Source: Allomuricauda sp.
Lineage (GTDB): Bacteria > Bacteroidota > Bacteroidia > Flavobacteriales > Flavobacteriaceae
Assembly: GCF_013911645.1 (NCBI RefSeq)
Contig: NZ_JACESV010000001.1
Span: 868,001 to 932,000, forward strand
DNA: 64,000 nucleotides
Direction: 5' to 3'
Positions 8,922 through 17,589 of the stretch are shown piece after piece. The position numbers and the translations under genes are program-made. How positions within the stretch are numbered: position 1 is the stretch's first letter; the number at the start of each line of letters is the position of its first letter. Under the pieces are notes generated by a model. The model saw nothing but the letters and a program-made list of their open reading frames with translations, was not told the origin of the DNA and made no database searches.

Positions 8922-9416
8922 ATGGAAAACACCATTAAAAAGCAAACTGAAGCACAAGTTATTACCTCAACACAATTGTTGGAACATTACCAAGGCCATA
9001 GAGCACTTACCCGAAGGGTAATCGAAGCCTTTCCGGAAAAAGAGTTTTTTAATTACAGTATTGGCGGAATGCGTCCTTTTTCCGAGATGGTAAAGGAACT
9101 TTTTGCCATTGCCGTTCCCGGACTTACCGAAATTGTTTCGAGCAAAATCGGTGATTTTGATGAAAACAAGGACTATGGCAGCACAAAGGCCCAGTTTTTG
9201 GAAAAATGGGACCAAGACACGGAAGAAATCATTAAGCTCTGGAGCCAGATTGACTTGGAGCGTTTTCAAGAGCATGTAAAACTCTTTGGGCAGTATGAAG
9301 GTACCGTACAATCTTCCATTTTTTATTTTATTGACAATGAGATCCACCACCGTGGACAGGGGTATGTTTATTTGAGGGCCTTGGATATTGAGCCTCCATT
9401 TTTCTACGAAAGATAA
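8922..9416 (+). CDS. DinB-family (DfsB/YfiT-fold) protein
   Basis: A 164-residue four-helix DinB-fold protein. Likely metal-site histidines occur in LLEHYQGHRALTRR near residues 22-30 and in NEIHHRGQGYVYLRAL near the C-terminus. These proteins are commonly thiol-dependent transferases or stress-induced proteins of unknown substrate. It probably shares its transcript with the 72-residue gene 12 bp downstream and is divergent from the WYL regulator. Confidence 0.9.
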   Translation: MENTIKKQTEAQVITSTQLLEHYQGHRALTRRVIEAFPEKEFFNYSIGGMRPFSEMVKELFAIAVPGLTEIVSSKIGDFDENKDYGSTKAQFLEKWDQDTEEIIKLWSQIDLERFQEHVKLFGQYEGTVQSSIFYFIDNEIHHRGQGYVYLRALDIEPPFFYER

Positions 9417-9428
9417 ACCTTAATTGGG

Positions 9429-9647
9429 ATGAAGACTATTTTGGTATTCAAAACGTCCGTTTGGGGCGAATCGCAAGTAAGACAGTTACGTCCCCTGTTG
9501 AACCAATTGGTGAACAAGGATGGGTGTTGGAACTTTGACCTGGAGGATTGTGACAACATTCTCCGGGTCGAGACCCAAGGGGTACCGGCTCTATCCATTG
9601 CCTCACTACTGCACAGCAATGGTTTTCATTGTGAGGAACTGCATTGA
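9429..9647 (+). CDS. Small hypothetical protein with FDLEDCDNILRV motif
   Basis: A 72-residue protein without a recognised family. The centre reads NFDLEDCDNILRV, which recurs exactly in the protein at 17264. The predicted pattern (strand-helix-strand, one conserved cysteine) resembles a small ferredoxin-like fold, but this is a guess. It follows a DinB-family gene by 12 bp, and the paralogue also lies in a DinB/VOC run. No signal peptide or membrane segment is present. Confidence 0.75.
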   Translation: MKTILVFKTSVWGESQVRQLRPLLNQLVNKDGCWNFDLEDCDNILRVETQGVPALSIASLLHSNGFHCEELH

Positions 9648-9670
9648 TTGTAGATGTAAGCTCAAATTAT

Positions 9671-9741
9671 GTCAGGTTGAGCGCAGTCGAAACCTATTGA
9701 TTAACAGCAATCATTAAATTCTCGACTGCGCTCGAATTGAC
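9671..9741. repeat. Palindromic intergenic repeat with GTCA/TGAC ends
   Basis: Left arm GTCAGGTTGAGCGCAGTCGA (9671-9690) and right arm CTCGACTGCGCTCGAATTGAC (9721-9741, quoted in part) form an imperfect inverted pair of the same family as 8701-8770. It lies between convergent genes, where it could also act as a bidirectional transcription stop. Confidence 0.75.
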
Positions 9742-9772
9742 ATTGTACTGATTTTTTTGACAGTTCTTTATA

Positions 9773-12700
9773 TTACAGGTCAACTTTTTGTTTGAGCTCG
9801 TTGAATTGGGCCAACAGCTCTTGATAGCTGTCTTTTTCTTCTTGCCCTGGCGCTTTATCGGCACTGCTTAAAATATAGTACAGATATGAAATTTGGGCTA
9901 CCATTACCACTTCTGGATAGGCTCCCTCATCATTTTTGAGTTGTTTTAATGCATCCTTGTATGGCTTCAATGCTGCTTCACCCACTTTATTTTTTTCAAG
10001 TTCCTTGATTTTTTCCTCAACCTTATCCTGAAGTTGTCTAGCTTCCGATAGTAAATTGATTACCTTAAACTGAAGCTCTTGCTGCTCTTTCATATCTGAC
10101 AAGGAAACTCCTTCTTCTTCCAGTCTAGGATCCATAAGGATTTCAAAAGGTTTCTCGAAAGACTGATTGCCAATTGTTAATTTAGCGGTATACTTTCCTG
10201 GCAATACCATTGGCCCGTTTTTGTAGCGCCTTTTCTTGTTTTTTGCCCAAGCTCCTTTTTGCTGCAGGTTCCATTCAAAACGGTTGATGCCCTTTTTGGT
10301 CTCCAGTTTTTCATCCATGTAAACAAAGGTCATGCTAAGGCTCATATCCTCCACTTTTTCTGTGGTGGATTTCAATTTAGTGGAATCACTGACAATGGTT
10401 GCCACCTCTTTACCTTGTGCATCCATAATCTGAAGACTTACGCCTTCCTTGATATCAGAGGGCAGGTAGTAATCAATAATCAGACTGGTTGATGGATATT
10501 CAGGAAAATCTCCCCCGCCCCAAGGTGTTTGGTATCTGTAGGTATTATCAGGCTTGAACAATACAGGAGTGTCATCAAGTTGGGTAATATTCTCATCTTG
10601 AAGGGTAGTAACCTTGTCCAAAATCCAGAAACCACGTCCCATGGTACTCAAAATTAAATCTCCACGGAAAAGCGTAATATCCGTAATCGGGGTTACAGGT
10701 AGGTTTTGCTGGAATTTCTTCCAAGTTCCGCCGTCATCAAACGATACGAACATTCCAAACTCGGTCCCGGCATACAACAGTCCTTCGCGAACAGGGTCTT
10801 CTCTTAGCACCCTTGTGGTATAATCGGATGGTATTCCGTTGGATTCGGTACTGATCAACTCCCAGCTCTCACCGTAGTCTTCTGTTTTATAGAGGTAAGG
10901 TGTGGTATCGCCCATTAAATGACGATCCACCGCAATATACGCTTTGGCCGGGTTGAACTGTGATGGTTCCACGGATTCTACCCTACCGCCTTTTGGCAAT
11001 TTTTTAGGCGTGACATTTTTCCAGGTTTCCCCACCATCCTTGGTAATGGAAATAATCCCATCATTGGAGCCCGTCCATATTACGCCCTTGCTTATTTTTG
11101 ACTCCCTGATGGAATACAAAGTACTGTAATATTCTTCTCCGGTAATATCGCGAGTGATAGGTTTTCCGGAGATTACCTGTTTGTCCGGTTCGTTGGCAGT
11201 AAGGTCTGGGGAGATAATTTCCCAATTTTTGCCACCATTACTGGTTTTGTGCAAAAATTGAGAGCCCATGTACACCACTTCTGGATCAAAAGGGGATACA
11301 TGGATGGGTGCTACGCGCTGGAACCTATATTTTAAGTCTTTAGGATTGTGTCCGTAAATATTGGATGCACCAATGGAATATTCGCGGCTTTGTCCCGTTT
11401 TTTTGCTGTACACGCTAAAGCGCCCCTTACAGTTGTTATAAACAATGTAATGGTTGCCCGGCATGGGGATTACGGGGCCGGTTTCACAACCGCCCACATT
11501 CATCATAATGCTTTCGTTGGGCGTGGTCGTAGCTTTGGGCGCCCTGCTTGGGATGGCCAAGGTGGTATTGTCTTGCTGGGCTCCGTACACCCAATACGGA
11601 TACTGGTCATCCACAGCAACTTGGTAGATTTCTGCCGTAGGCTGATTGTACTGTGTAGACCATGTTTCACCTCCGTTATGTGAAACGTTGGCTCCTCCAT
11701 CGTTACACTGGATCAATAAATCGGGGTTGTCCGGATTGAGCCAAATATCATGATTATCACCGTGGGGCACACTCATGCGTTTCCATGTTTTTCCCCCGTC
11801 CATGGATTTTATCAATGGGTTGGCATTGGAATACACGATATCGGGGTTGGTCGGGTCCAGTTCAATATTAGTGTAGTAAAATGGTCTGTTCACCAATCTC
11901 ACATCATCGGAAACGTGTGTAAAGGATTTTCCTTGATCTACGGATTTATACAATCCCCTATCTTCACCCGGTGCTTCGATAACGGCATAAAGTATTTTTG
12001 AATCCGTTGGCGAAACCGCTAAATCAATTTTACCAATCAACCCTTTTGGCAGCCCCTCTTCCAGTTTTTCCCAATCTTTTCCCCCATTAATGGATTTGTA
12101 GATGCCTCCTTCGCTGTTCTCACCGCCAGAATCGATGGTCCAAGGTGTACGGCGTGCCTTCCAAGCGGCAGCATATACAATATTTGGGTTACCGGGGAGC
12201 AGTTCCAAGTCGGCAAACCCTGTTTCATCGGAAACGTACAGGATCTTTTCCCATGTTTTTCCTCCATCGGTCGTCTTAAAAATTCCGCGTTCCTTGTTGG
12301 GTTTAAATGCATTTCCAATGGCGGCAACCCAAACAATGTTGCTATTTGTAGGGTCGATTTCCACAGCACCGATTTGACCTACATTTTCCAATCCGATATG
12401 TTCCCACGTTTTTCCCGCATCAATGGATTTGTACACCCCTTTCCCTGAAATGATATTGCTACGGATTCCATCGGAACCTGTTCCCACATAAACGATATTG
12501 GGGTCATTGGCTGCGATTTCGATAGCGCCTATGGAGGGTGTTTTAAAGAAGCTATCGGAAACATTGTTCCAAGTGGTCCCATAGTCATCTGTTTTCCAGA
12601 CACCTGCACCGGATGCCCCAAAATAAAAAGTCCCCGGGAGCATGGCTGTTCCGGTAACGGTGGTTACCCTTCCTCCCCTTGCGGGTCCTATGGTTCGGTA

Positions 12701-12787
12701 TTGTAATGCTTCAAAATCCTGGGCCAAGGTTGCACAGGTTACTAAAAAAGTAAAAAGAAAATAAAAAAAGCTTTGCTTTAAGGTCAT
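9773..12787 (-). CDS. Secreted BNR/Asp-box (sortilin/VPS10-like) beta-propeller protein
   Basis: A 1004-residue exported protein (signal peptide ending near ATLAQ). Repeated S/T-x-D-x-G-x-T-W Asp-box motifs run through the first 700 residues (KTDDYGTTWNNV, KSIDAGKTWEHI, KTTDGGKTWEKI, FDDGGTWKKF), giving one or two beta-propellers. The last part is a beta domain and then a charged helical segment rich in Glu and Lys (residues about 900-990). Database homologues are often called glycosyl hydrolases, but no catalytic set is evident; a binding or scaffolding role is as likely. It is transcribed alone. Confidence 0.85.
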   Translation of the reverse strand: MTLKQSFFYFLFTFLVTCATLAQDFEALQYRTIGPARGGRVTTVTGTAMLPGTFYFGASGAGVWKTDDYGTTWNNVSDSFFKTPSIGAIEIAANDPNIVYVGTGSDGIRSNIISGKGVYKSIDAGKTWEHIGLENVGQIGAVEIDPTNSNIVWVAAIGNAFKPNKERGIFKTTDGGKTWEKILYVSDETGFADLELLPGNPNIVYAAAWKARRTPWTIDSGGENSEGGIYKSINGGKDWEKLEEGLPKGLIGKIDLAVSPTDSKILYAVIEAPGEDRGLYKSVDQGKSFTHVSDDVRLVNRPFYYTNIELDPTNPDIVYSNANPLIKSMDGGKTWKRMSVPHGDNHDIWLNPDNPDLLIQCNDGGANVSHNGGETWSTQYNQPTAEIYQVAVDDQYPYWVYGAQQDNTTLAIPSRAPKATTTPNESIMMNVGGCETGPVIPMPGNHYIVYNNCKGRFSVYSKKTGQSREYSIGASNIYGHNPKDLKYRFQRVAPIHVSPFDPEVVYMGSQFLHKTSNGGKNWEIISPDLTANEPDKQVISGKPITRDITGEEYYSTLYSIRESKISKGVIWTGSNDGIISITKDGGETWKNVTPKKLPKGGRVESVEPSQFNPAKAYIAVDRHLMGDTTPYLYKTEDYGESWELISTESNGIPSDYTTRVLREDPVREGLLYAGTEFGMFVSFDDGGTWKKFQQNLPVTPITDITLFRGDLILSTMGRGFWILDKVTTLQDENITQLDDTPVLFKPDNTYRYQTPWGGGDFPEYPSTSLIIDYYLPSDIKEGVSLQIMDAQGKEVATIVSDSTKLKSTTEKVEDMSLSMTFVYMDEKLETKKGINRFEWNLQQKGAWAKNKKRRYKNGPMVLPGKYTAKLTIGNQSFEKPFEILMDPRLEEEGVSLSDMKEQQELQFKVINLLSEARQLQDKVEEKIKELEKNKVGEAALKPYKDALKQLKNDEGAYPEVVMVAQISYLYYILSSADKAPGQEEKDSYQELLAQFNELKQKVDL

Positions 12788-12972
12788 GAGTTAGTAGAAT
12801 AGTTGGTTTCTTCCCAAATCTACTAAATACCTAGCCAATCTGAAATTGAATATAGATGGAATTATTGCCCTTAATAAAAAGTTGAACGGTTCGTCTGTTT
12901 ATTCTTGTGGAAAAGAAAGGATTCTTCTTAATGTGTTTTTGATTGTCCGGATTTTATCATATACAGAACTTT

Positions 12973-13054
12973 CGTCAACCTGAACTTGTTTCAGGTTCTC
13001 ATCAGGCTTTTGATTACTAGTGTAATGAGATTCCGAAATAAATTCGGAATGACG
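12973..13054. repeat. Two-arm hairpin repeat with CGTCA/TGACG ends
   Basis: Two inverted arms, CGTCA...CTCAT (12973-13002) and ATGAG...TGACG (13025-13054), each contain their own small hairpin (AACCTGAA/TTTCAGGTT and ATTCCGAA/TTCGGAAT). The whole could fold as a cloverleaf. It is probably a dispersed REP-like element in the 314-bp gap between two leftward genes; the rest of the gap shows no coding sequence. Confidence 0.7.
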
Positions 13055-13101
13055 TGTAAAAGGAAATTATTTCAGGTAATGGATATTCAATATACCTTTT
13101 A

Positions 13102-14082
13102 TCAAATTGCAACTGCCCTACTGTACTTATTTAAATATTTCGAGGGGGTCATATTCGTAATCTTCTTAAAAGTATCCCTAAACGCTTTGGGGTCGTTGTA
13201 TCCCACCTCATACATTACTTCATTGACCGTTTTTCTCCCTTTTTCCAGTTCTTTCTTGGCAGCTTCCACTTTAACGCGCTTCAGGTATTCGATAACCGTG
13301 TTTGAGGTAGCCTTTTTAAAACGCCTTTCGAAGGTTCTTCGGCTTACCGCAATTTTTTCGGATAGCTCATCAACGGTTATTTTATCTTGATAATTTTGCT
13401 CGATAAATTCCTGAGCCTTTAAAACCTCTTTATCGTTATGGGATTTTTGTCCTTTGAAGATGATAAAAGGCGATTGGCTGACACGGCTTATGTCTATTTC
13501 AAAAACTTTTGAAGATAGCACCGCCATATCGCGACCAGCAAACTTTTCCACTAAATAAAGGTTTAGGTTTAAAGATGAATAGGCTCCCCCGCTAGTGTAC
13601 AAACCGTTCTCATCGGTGATGATTTTATCATCCACCAGATTTACTTTGGGGTACATCTCCCTAAACTCACTTGCTGCCAGCCAATGCGTGGCACACTCTT
13701 TTCCATCGAGTAAACCCGTACCTGCCAATATAAATGCACCAATGCACAGACTCGCCACTTCGGCACCATTGCTATATTGCTCTTTGATCCAAGGAATAAG
13801 TGCTCTGTTTTTAGAAACTACCTCCTTGTAATCACCATGAATTGCAGGAATAATGATCAAGTCGGTTTTCTTTATATCTTCAATAGCGGTATTTGGTATA
13901 ATATTGAACATCCCGTTGCTTGACCTCGCTGTTTTTTGAGCGCCCACAAGGTGAGTGGCAAACATTGGGGCTTTGCCCGCTCTTTGCAGGGCACTATTGG
14001 TCATATTGAACATTTTAAAAGTTGCCTCCAAATTGCTCAGGCTCGAATCGCCTTCTGGAACAAGTATCGATATATGCTTCAT
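13102..14082 (-). CDS. GlxA-type regulator: DJ-1/PfpI domain plus AraC HTH
   Basis: A 326-residue transcription factor. Residues about 1-190 form a DJ-1/PfpI-like domain with the nucleophile-elbow-like SLCIGAFILAGTGLL; residues about 215-315 form an AraC HTH (ITVDELSEKIAVSRRTFERR, then VNEVMYEVGYNDPKAF). Members of this family sense small molecules or redox state. It is divergent from the gene at 14235, which opens a run of small detoxification-type proteins and is the natural regulatory target. Confidence 0.93.
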   Translation of the reverse strand: MKHISILVPEGDSSLSNLEATFKMFNMTNSALQRAGKAPMFATHLVGAQKTARSSNGMFNIIPNTAIEDIKKTDLIIIPAIHGDYKEVVSKNRALIPWIKEQYSNGAEVASLCIGAFILAGTGLLDGKECATHWLAASEFREMYPKVNLVDDKIITDENGLYTSGGAYSSLNLNLYLVEKFAGRDMAVLSSKVFEIDISRVSQSPFIIFKGQKSHNDKEVLKAQEFIEQNYQDKITVDELSEKIAVSRRTFERRFKKATSNTVIEYLKRVKVEAAKKELEKGRKTVNEVMYEVGYNDPKAFRDTFKKITNMTPSKYLNKYSRAVAI

Positions 14083-14234
14083 TTGCTGAAAATCAATTGA
14101 TTAACTTTAATTCAAAGGTATATTAAGTTGCTGTCGCAATCAACCCGTTTTATTGACGTAAATATACCCCCAAAGTACAAATTAGTACACATACCTTTGG
14201 TAACACCTTGATTGTTAAACAGAAAACAAGTGTT

Positions 14235-14768
14235 ATGAGACAGGTTATTTTATCTATGCTAGTGTCCATCGACGGTTATATTGAAGGGGTGGACAATGAT
14301 ATAAATTGGCACGTTTGGGATGATGAAATGCAAGCTTATATGATGGATTTTTTGCAAACCATCGACACTTTTATCTATGGTAGAAAATCGTATGAGTTGA
14401 TGCTTGATTATTGGCCCGATCAAAAAGGTGAATTTGCAGATATAATGAACCAAACATCCAAAATTGTATTCTCCACAACCCTACAAAAGGCAAAAATGAA
14501 TGCCAGAATAGCTCGCGGAAACGTCGCAGAAGAAATACAACAAGAAAAAGAAAAACCGGGGAAGAATATGGTGTTGTTCGCTGGGGCCAATATGGCCTCT
14601 TCATTTATAGAGCACAACTTGATAGATGAATACCGAATTATTGTAAACCCTGTGGTGCTGGGCAAAGGAACACCTTTGTTCAAAACCGGGAAACAGCAAC
14701 AACTTAAATTGGTAAGCGCCAAACCTTTTAAATGTGGCAATGTGCTGCTTACATACAAAGCAAAATAA
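14235..14768 (+). CDS. RibD C-terminal/dihydrofolate reductase-like protein
   Basis: A 177-residue reductase-fold protein with VILSMLVSIDGYIEG at the N-terminus, DTFIYGRKSYELM for nucleotide binding, and LIDEYRIIVNPVVLGKGTPLF near the end. This is the YyaP/YwjB group related to riboflavin reductase; the substrate is unknown. The ATG at 14235 was preferred over the frame opening at 14208 because conserved sequence starts there. It heads the run of small rightward genes opposite the GlxA-type regulator. Confidence 0.9.
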   Translation: MRQVILSMLVSIDGYIEGVDNDINWHVWDDEMQAYMMDFLQTIDTFIYGRKSYELMLDYWPDQKGEFADIMNQTSKIVFSTTLQKAKMNARIARGNVAEEIQQEKEKPGKNMVLFAGANMASSFIEHNLIDEYRIIVNPVVLGKGTPLFKTGKQQQLKLVSAKPFKCGNVLLTYKAK

Positions 14769-14769
14769 T

Positions 14770-15279
14770 ATGGATAGGAACATTTTAAAAGCGTATGATA
14801 TCGCGACCTCAACGCTTATTGAGCTGCTCTCTTCGTTGACCAATGAGCAACTCAATATAAAGCCCACCAAAAATAGTTGGACCGCCGGGCAGGTCGGTGA
14901 TCATTTGGAGAAATCATACGAAGTATCCAAAATTTTGCTGGGAGAAGTTGAAGATACCCAACGCCCCCCAGACCAAAAACTGGCTGAAATACGTGCGTTG
15001 TTTTTAAATTTTGACATCAAAATGGATTCGCCCAAAGCGATTGTTCCAACAAATGACCCCATTGACAAAAAATGTCTTCTTATCAGTTTGGAAGAGAAAA
15101 TTCAATGGGTCAATACGAACTCCAAGAATATGGACCTGTCAAAAATCTGTCTGGATTTTGAAATCTCAGAATATGGGCCATTCACCCGCCTCGAGTGGAT
15201 TGGTTTTAATACAGTACATACACAGCGCCATAACCATCAACTACAACAAATCATTAAAAACATAAAAAATGACACCTAA
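14770..15279 (+). CDS. DinB-family protein
   Basis: A 169-residue DinB_2-type four-helix protein starting at the ATG one base after the previous stop. Helix residues SWTAGQVGDHLEKSYE and the C-terminal NTVHTQRHNHQLQQI carry the histidines typical of the metal site. The function is probably thiol-dependent transfer or stress protection, as in other DinB proteins. Its end overlaps the next gene by 11 bp, which supports a polycistronic transcript. Confidence 0.88.
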   Translation: MDRNILKAYDIATSTLIELLSSLTNEQLNIKPTKNSWTAGQVGDHLEKSYEVSKILLGEVEDTQRPPDQKLAEIRALFLNFDIKMDSPKAIVPTNDPIDKKCLLISLEEKIQWVNTNSKNMDLSKICLDFEISEYGPFTRLEWIGFNTVHTQRHNHQLQQIIKNIKNDT

Positions 15280-15685
15280 ACAAATCTGGGCAAACCTAGG
15301 CGTAGAAAATATTGAAAGAACACAAAAGTTTTATCTGGCACTGGGGTTTAAGCAAAACGGAACTCCCTCAAAAGATTTGGTAAGCTTCTTGTTCGGTGAC
15401 GATGAGTTTGTTATTCACTTTTTTAAAAAAGAAAAGCTAAAAACAAGTCTCGAAGGGGAGGTGGCCGATTTAAGCCAAGGCAATGAGATTATATTCACCC
15501 TCTCCGCGGAAAGCAAGGAAGAAATCCACGAATGCATAGAAAAAGTAAAAAAGATAGGGGGAACCATTCGTTTTGACCCTAGGAAGGACAGAAAAAGTTT
15601 TTACGACGATAACGGTTATTACGTTGGTGTCTTCGCCGATTTGGATGGGCACTTATTCAACCTCTTCTGCAATTTGAACAAATAA
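15269..15685 (+). CDS. VOC-superfamily (glyoxalase/bleomycin resistance) protein
   Basis: A 138-residue vicinal-oxygen-chelate protein with two beta-alpha-beta modules (IWANLGVENIERTQKFY and a C-terminal FADLDGHLFNLF). Such proteins are small metal-dependent lyases, dioxygenases or drug-binding proteins; the substrate here is unknown. It overlaps the DinB-family gene and is followed by a second VOC gene of similar size, possibly a tandem duplication. Confidence 0.9.
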   Translation: MTPKQIWANLGVENIERTQKFYLALGFKQNGTPSKDLVSFLFGDDEFVIHFFKKEKLKTSLEGEVADLSQGNEIIFTLSAESKEEIHECIEKVKKIGGTIRFDPRKDRKSFYDDNGYYVGVFADLDGHLFNLFCNLNK

Positions 15686-15729
15686 TCCCTGCATCAAGCA
15701 GGCGGAGAACATAACTTAAACTAAAAAAC

Positions 15730-16140
15730 ATGAAAACTATTTGGTTGAACCTACCTGTAAAGGACATTAAAAAATCGAAGGAATTTTTTAACGCTATCGG
15801 ATTCAAAGAAAACCCAATGCATAAAAATGCCGAGCATTTGGGAAGTTTCTATATAGGAGAGAACAATTTTGTAATGATGTTGTTTCCCGAGAACACTTTT
15901 AAAGGGTTTGCACAGAATGAAATCAGTGATACCCAAAAAGGAACGGAAGTATTGATCAATATTGATGCCCAGAGCAGATCGGAAGTGGATGCAATGGCCA
16001 AAACAGTACAAAAAGCCGGCGGCAAAATCTTTGCCGAACCTGGTGAATCCGATGGTTGGATGTACGCTTTTGGTTTTGAAGATTTGGACGGGCACCGATG
16101 GAGCATGTTGTATATGGACATGGAAAAAATGCCCGGGTAA
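15730..16140 (+). CDS. VOC-superfamily protein
   Basis: A 136-residue VOC protein starting with TIWLNLPVKDIKKSKEFF and ending with GFEDLDGHRWSMLYMDM, where the Glu-Asp-x-Asp-Gly-His region supplies likely metal ligands. It is related to the neighbouring gene at 15269 and lies in the same strand run, 44 bp after it. Function unknown beyond the fold. Confidence 0.9.
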   Translation: MKTIWLNLPVKDIKKSKEFFNAIGFKENPMHKNAEHLGSFYIGENNFVMMLFPENTFKGFAQNEISDTQKGTEVLINIDAQSRSEVDAMAKTVQKAGGKIFAEPGESDGWMYAFGFEDLDGHRWSMLYMDMEKMPG

Positions 16141-16150
16141 ATTGTAAAAA

Positions 16151-16594
16151 ATGATACAACAAAAGTTTAAAATAACAATCAACGCCCCGACCGATAAGGT
16201 GTGGCGAATACTATGGAATGATGACACCTATTGTGAATGGACAGCAGTTTTCTCCGAAGGGTCTTATGCCAAAACAGACTGGAAAGAAGGAAGCAGGGCT
16301 TATTTTTTAACTCAAGATGGAAGAGGAATGGTAAGTAGTATAAGACAAAATGTTCCTGATAAATACATGTCCATAGAGCATTTGGGAATTATTACGAACG
16401 GAGTAGAAGATTATAAGAGCACAGAAGCAAAACAGTGGGCAGGGGCCATGGAAGATTACATCCTCGAACATATTAATGACAAAACTCTATTACATATAGA
16501 AATGGATGTTGTTGAGGGATACAAAAACTTCTTTTTGGATACTTGGCCCAAAGCCTTGGAAAAAATAAAAGCGTTGGCGGAAAAACAATCATAA
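16151..16594 (+). CDS. SRPBCC/AHSA1-family protein
   Basis: A 147-residue START-like helix-grip protein (FKITINAPTDKVWRILWNDD at the N-terminus; DTWPKALEKIKALAE as the C-terminal helix). These proteins bind hydrophobic ligands or act as Hsp90 co-chaperone relatives. It is placed 10 bp after a VOC gene in the small-protein run. No specific function can be assigned. Confidence 0.88.
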   Translation: MIQQKFKITINAPTDKVWRILWNDDTYCEWTAVFSEGSYAKTDWKEGSRAYFLTQDGRGMVSSIRQNVPDKYMSIEHLGIITNGVEDYKSTEAKQWAGAMEDYILEHINDKTLLHIEMDVVEGYKNFFLDTWPKALEKIKALAEKQS

Positions 16595-16660
16595 AATCAC
16601 ACATAAACATTAATACTATAAACCTGTTGTACATTTTGAAGGTTTCATATGCCAAAAGCC

Positions 16661-16767
16661 GTCAATTCGAGTGAAATTCAAAAGGAATTTTGTATCGAGA
16701 ATCGGGTTTTGACTTGAAATTCTGGTTTTCGATACGATTTTTCGGAAGAAAAATCACTCAAACTGAC
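16661..16767. repeat. Long imperfect palindrome with GTCA/TGAC ends
   Basis: Outer arms GTCAATTCGAGTGA (16661-16674) and TCACTCAAACTGAC (16754-16767) match as inverted copies at 12 of 14 positions. Inner arms around TGTATCGAGAATC (16691-16703) and GGTTTTCGATACGA (16725-16738) pair as well. The 107-bp element fits the 200-bp gap between the SRPBCC and PhnB-like genes and looks like a MITE/REP-type unit. Confidence 0.75.
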
Positions 16768-16812
16768 GAATTTCAATCATAATGGACAACGGGTTACTAA
16801 AGATCAAAAACA

Positions 16813-17235
16813 ATGAAAGTAAACACGTATTTAAATTTTGACGGAAAAGCAGAAGAAGCATTCAACTTTTACAAAGGGGTATTTGGCGGGGATTTTATAG
16901 CAAATATGAAAATGGGAGATGCCCCTGATGCCGAGAAACTATCTGAAGAAGAGAAAAATCGCACCATGCATATCTCATTGCCGCTATCAAACGATACTAT
17001 TTTAATGGCATCGGACATTGTTCCCTCCATGGGACATTCCCTAAAAAAAGGCAATAACTCCTACATTTCCATTCATCCGGAGAGCAAGGAAGAGGCAGAC
17101 CGTTTGTTCAATGGTCTATCAAAAGGAGGAGAAATTGAAATGCCAATGGCCAATCAATTTTGGGGCGATTATTTCGGGAGTTTTGTTGACAAGTTCGGTA
17201 TTCACTGGATGGTAAACTATAATCCACAAAGCTAG
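16813..17235 (+). CDS. PhnB/YjdN-like VOC protein
   Basis: A 140-residue PhnB-type member of the VOC superfamily (TYLNFDGKAEEAFNFYKGVF, then FWGDYFGSFVDKFGIHWMVN). The family is structurally close to demethylmenaquinone methyltransferase-like proteins but usually of unknown function. It follows the palindromic repeat and probably restarts transcription or continues the run of small proteins. Confidence 0.92.
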   Translation: MKVNTYLNFDGKAEEAFNFYKGVFGGDFIANMKMGDAPDAEKLSEEEKNRTMHISLPLSNDTILMASDIVPSMGHSLKKGNNSYISIHPESKEEADRLFNGLSKGGEIEMPMANQFWGDYFGSFVDKFGIHWMVNYNPQS

Positions 17236-17263
17236 TAACCCCATCAATTTTATAAACCGCAAT

Positions 17264-17587
17264 ATGGGCAACAGTTTCAATGGACAACAAACAACAATTG
17301 TAGAGGTGTTTTGTACCTCGGTAACCACTATTGAAAAAGCGGAATTCCTTTTGGGCAAACTCCAAAAGGAATTTCCTTCTTGTGAAATTAATTTTGATTT
17401 GGAAGATTGTGACAATATACTTCGGGTAGCCACAGCAGGAAGTACAATGGACACTGCTCCGATTATTAAGTTGGTAAAAAAATATCAAGAGGATATACAA
17501 ATCTTACCCGATGAAATCCCTGTAAAGGGCACTGATACCCCCAATGGAACATCTAATTTCCATGACCATTACAATACAATTGCTTAA
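17264..17587 (+). CDS. Small hypothetical protein, paralogue of the 9429 gene
   Basis: A 107-residue protein without a known family. Residues about 46-58 read NFDLEDCDNILRV, identical to the motif in the 72-residue protein at 9429, and the preceding VEVFCTSVTTIEKA strand-helix also corresponds. It has an extra C-terminal extension (about 35 residues) ending in polar sequence. It is 28 bp after the PhnB-like gene and 2 bp before the next gene, so all are probably co-transcribed. Confidence 0.75.
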   Translation: MGNSFNGQQTTIVEVFCTSVTTIEKAEFLLGKLQKEFPSCEINFDLEDCDNILRVATAGSTMDTAPIIKLVKKYQEDIQILPDEIPVKGTDTPNGTSNFHDHYNTIA

Positions 17588-17589
17588 AA

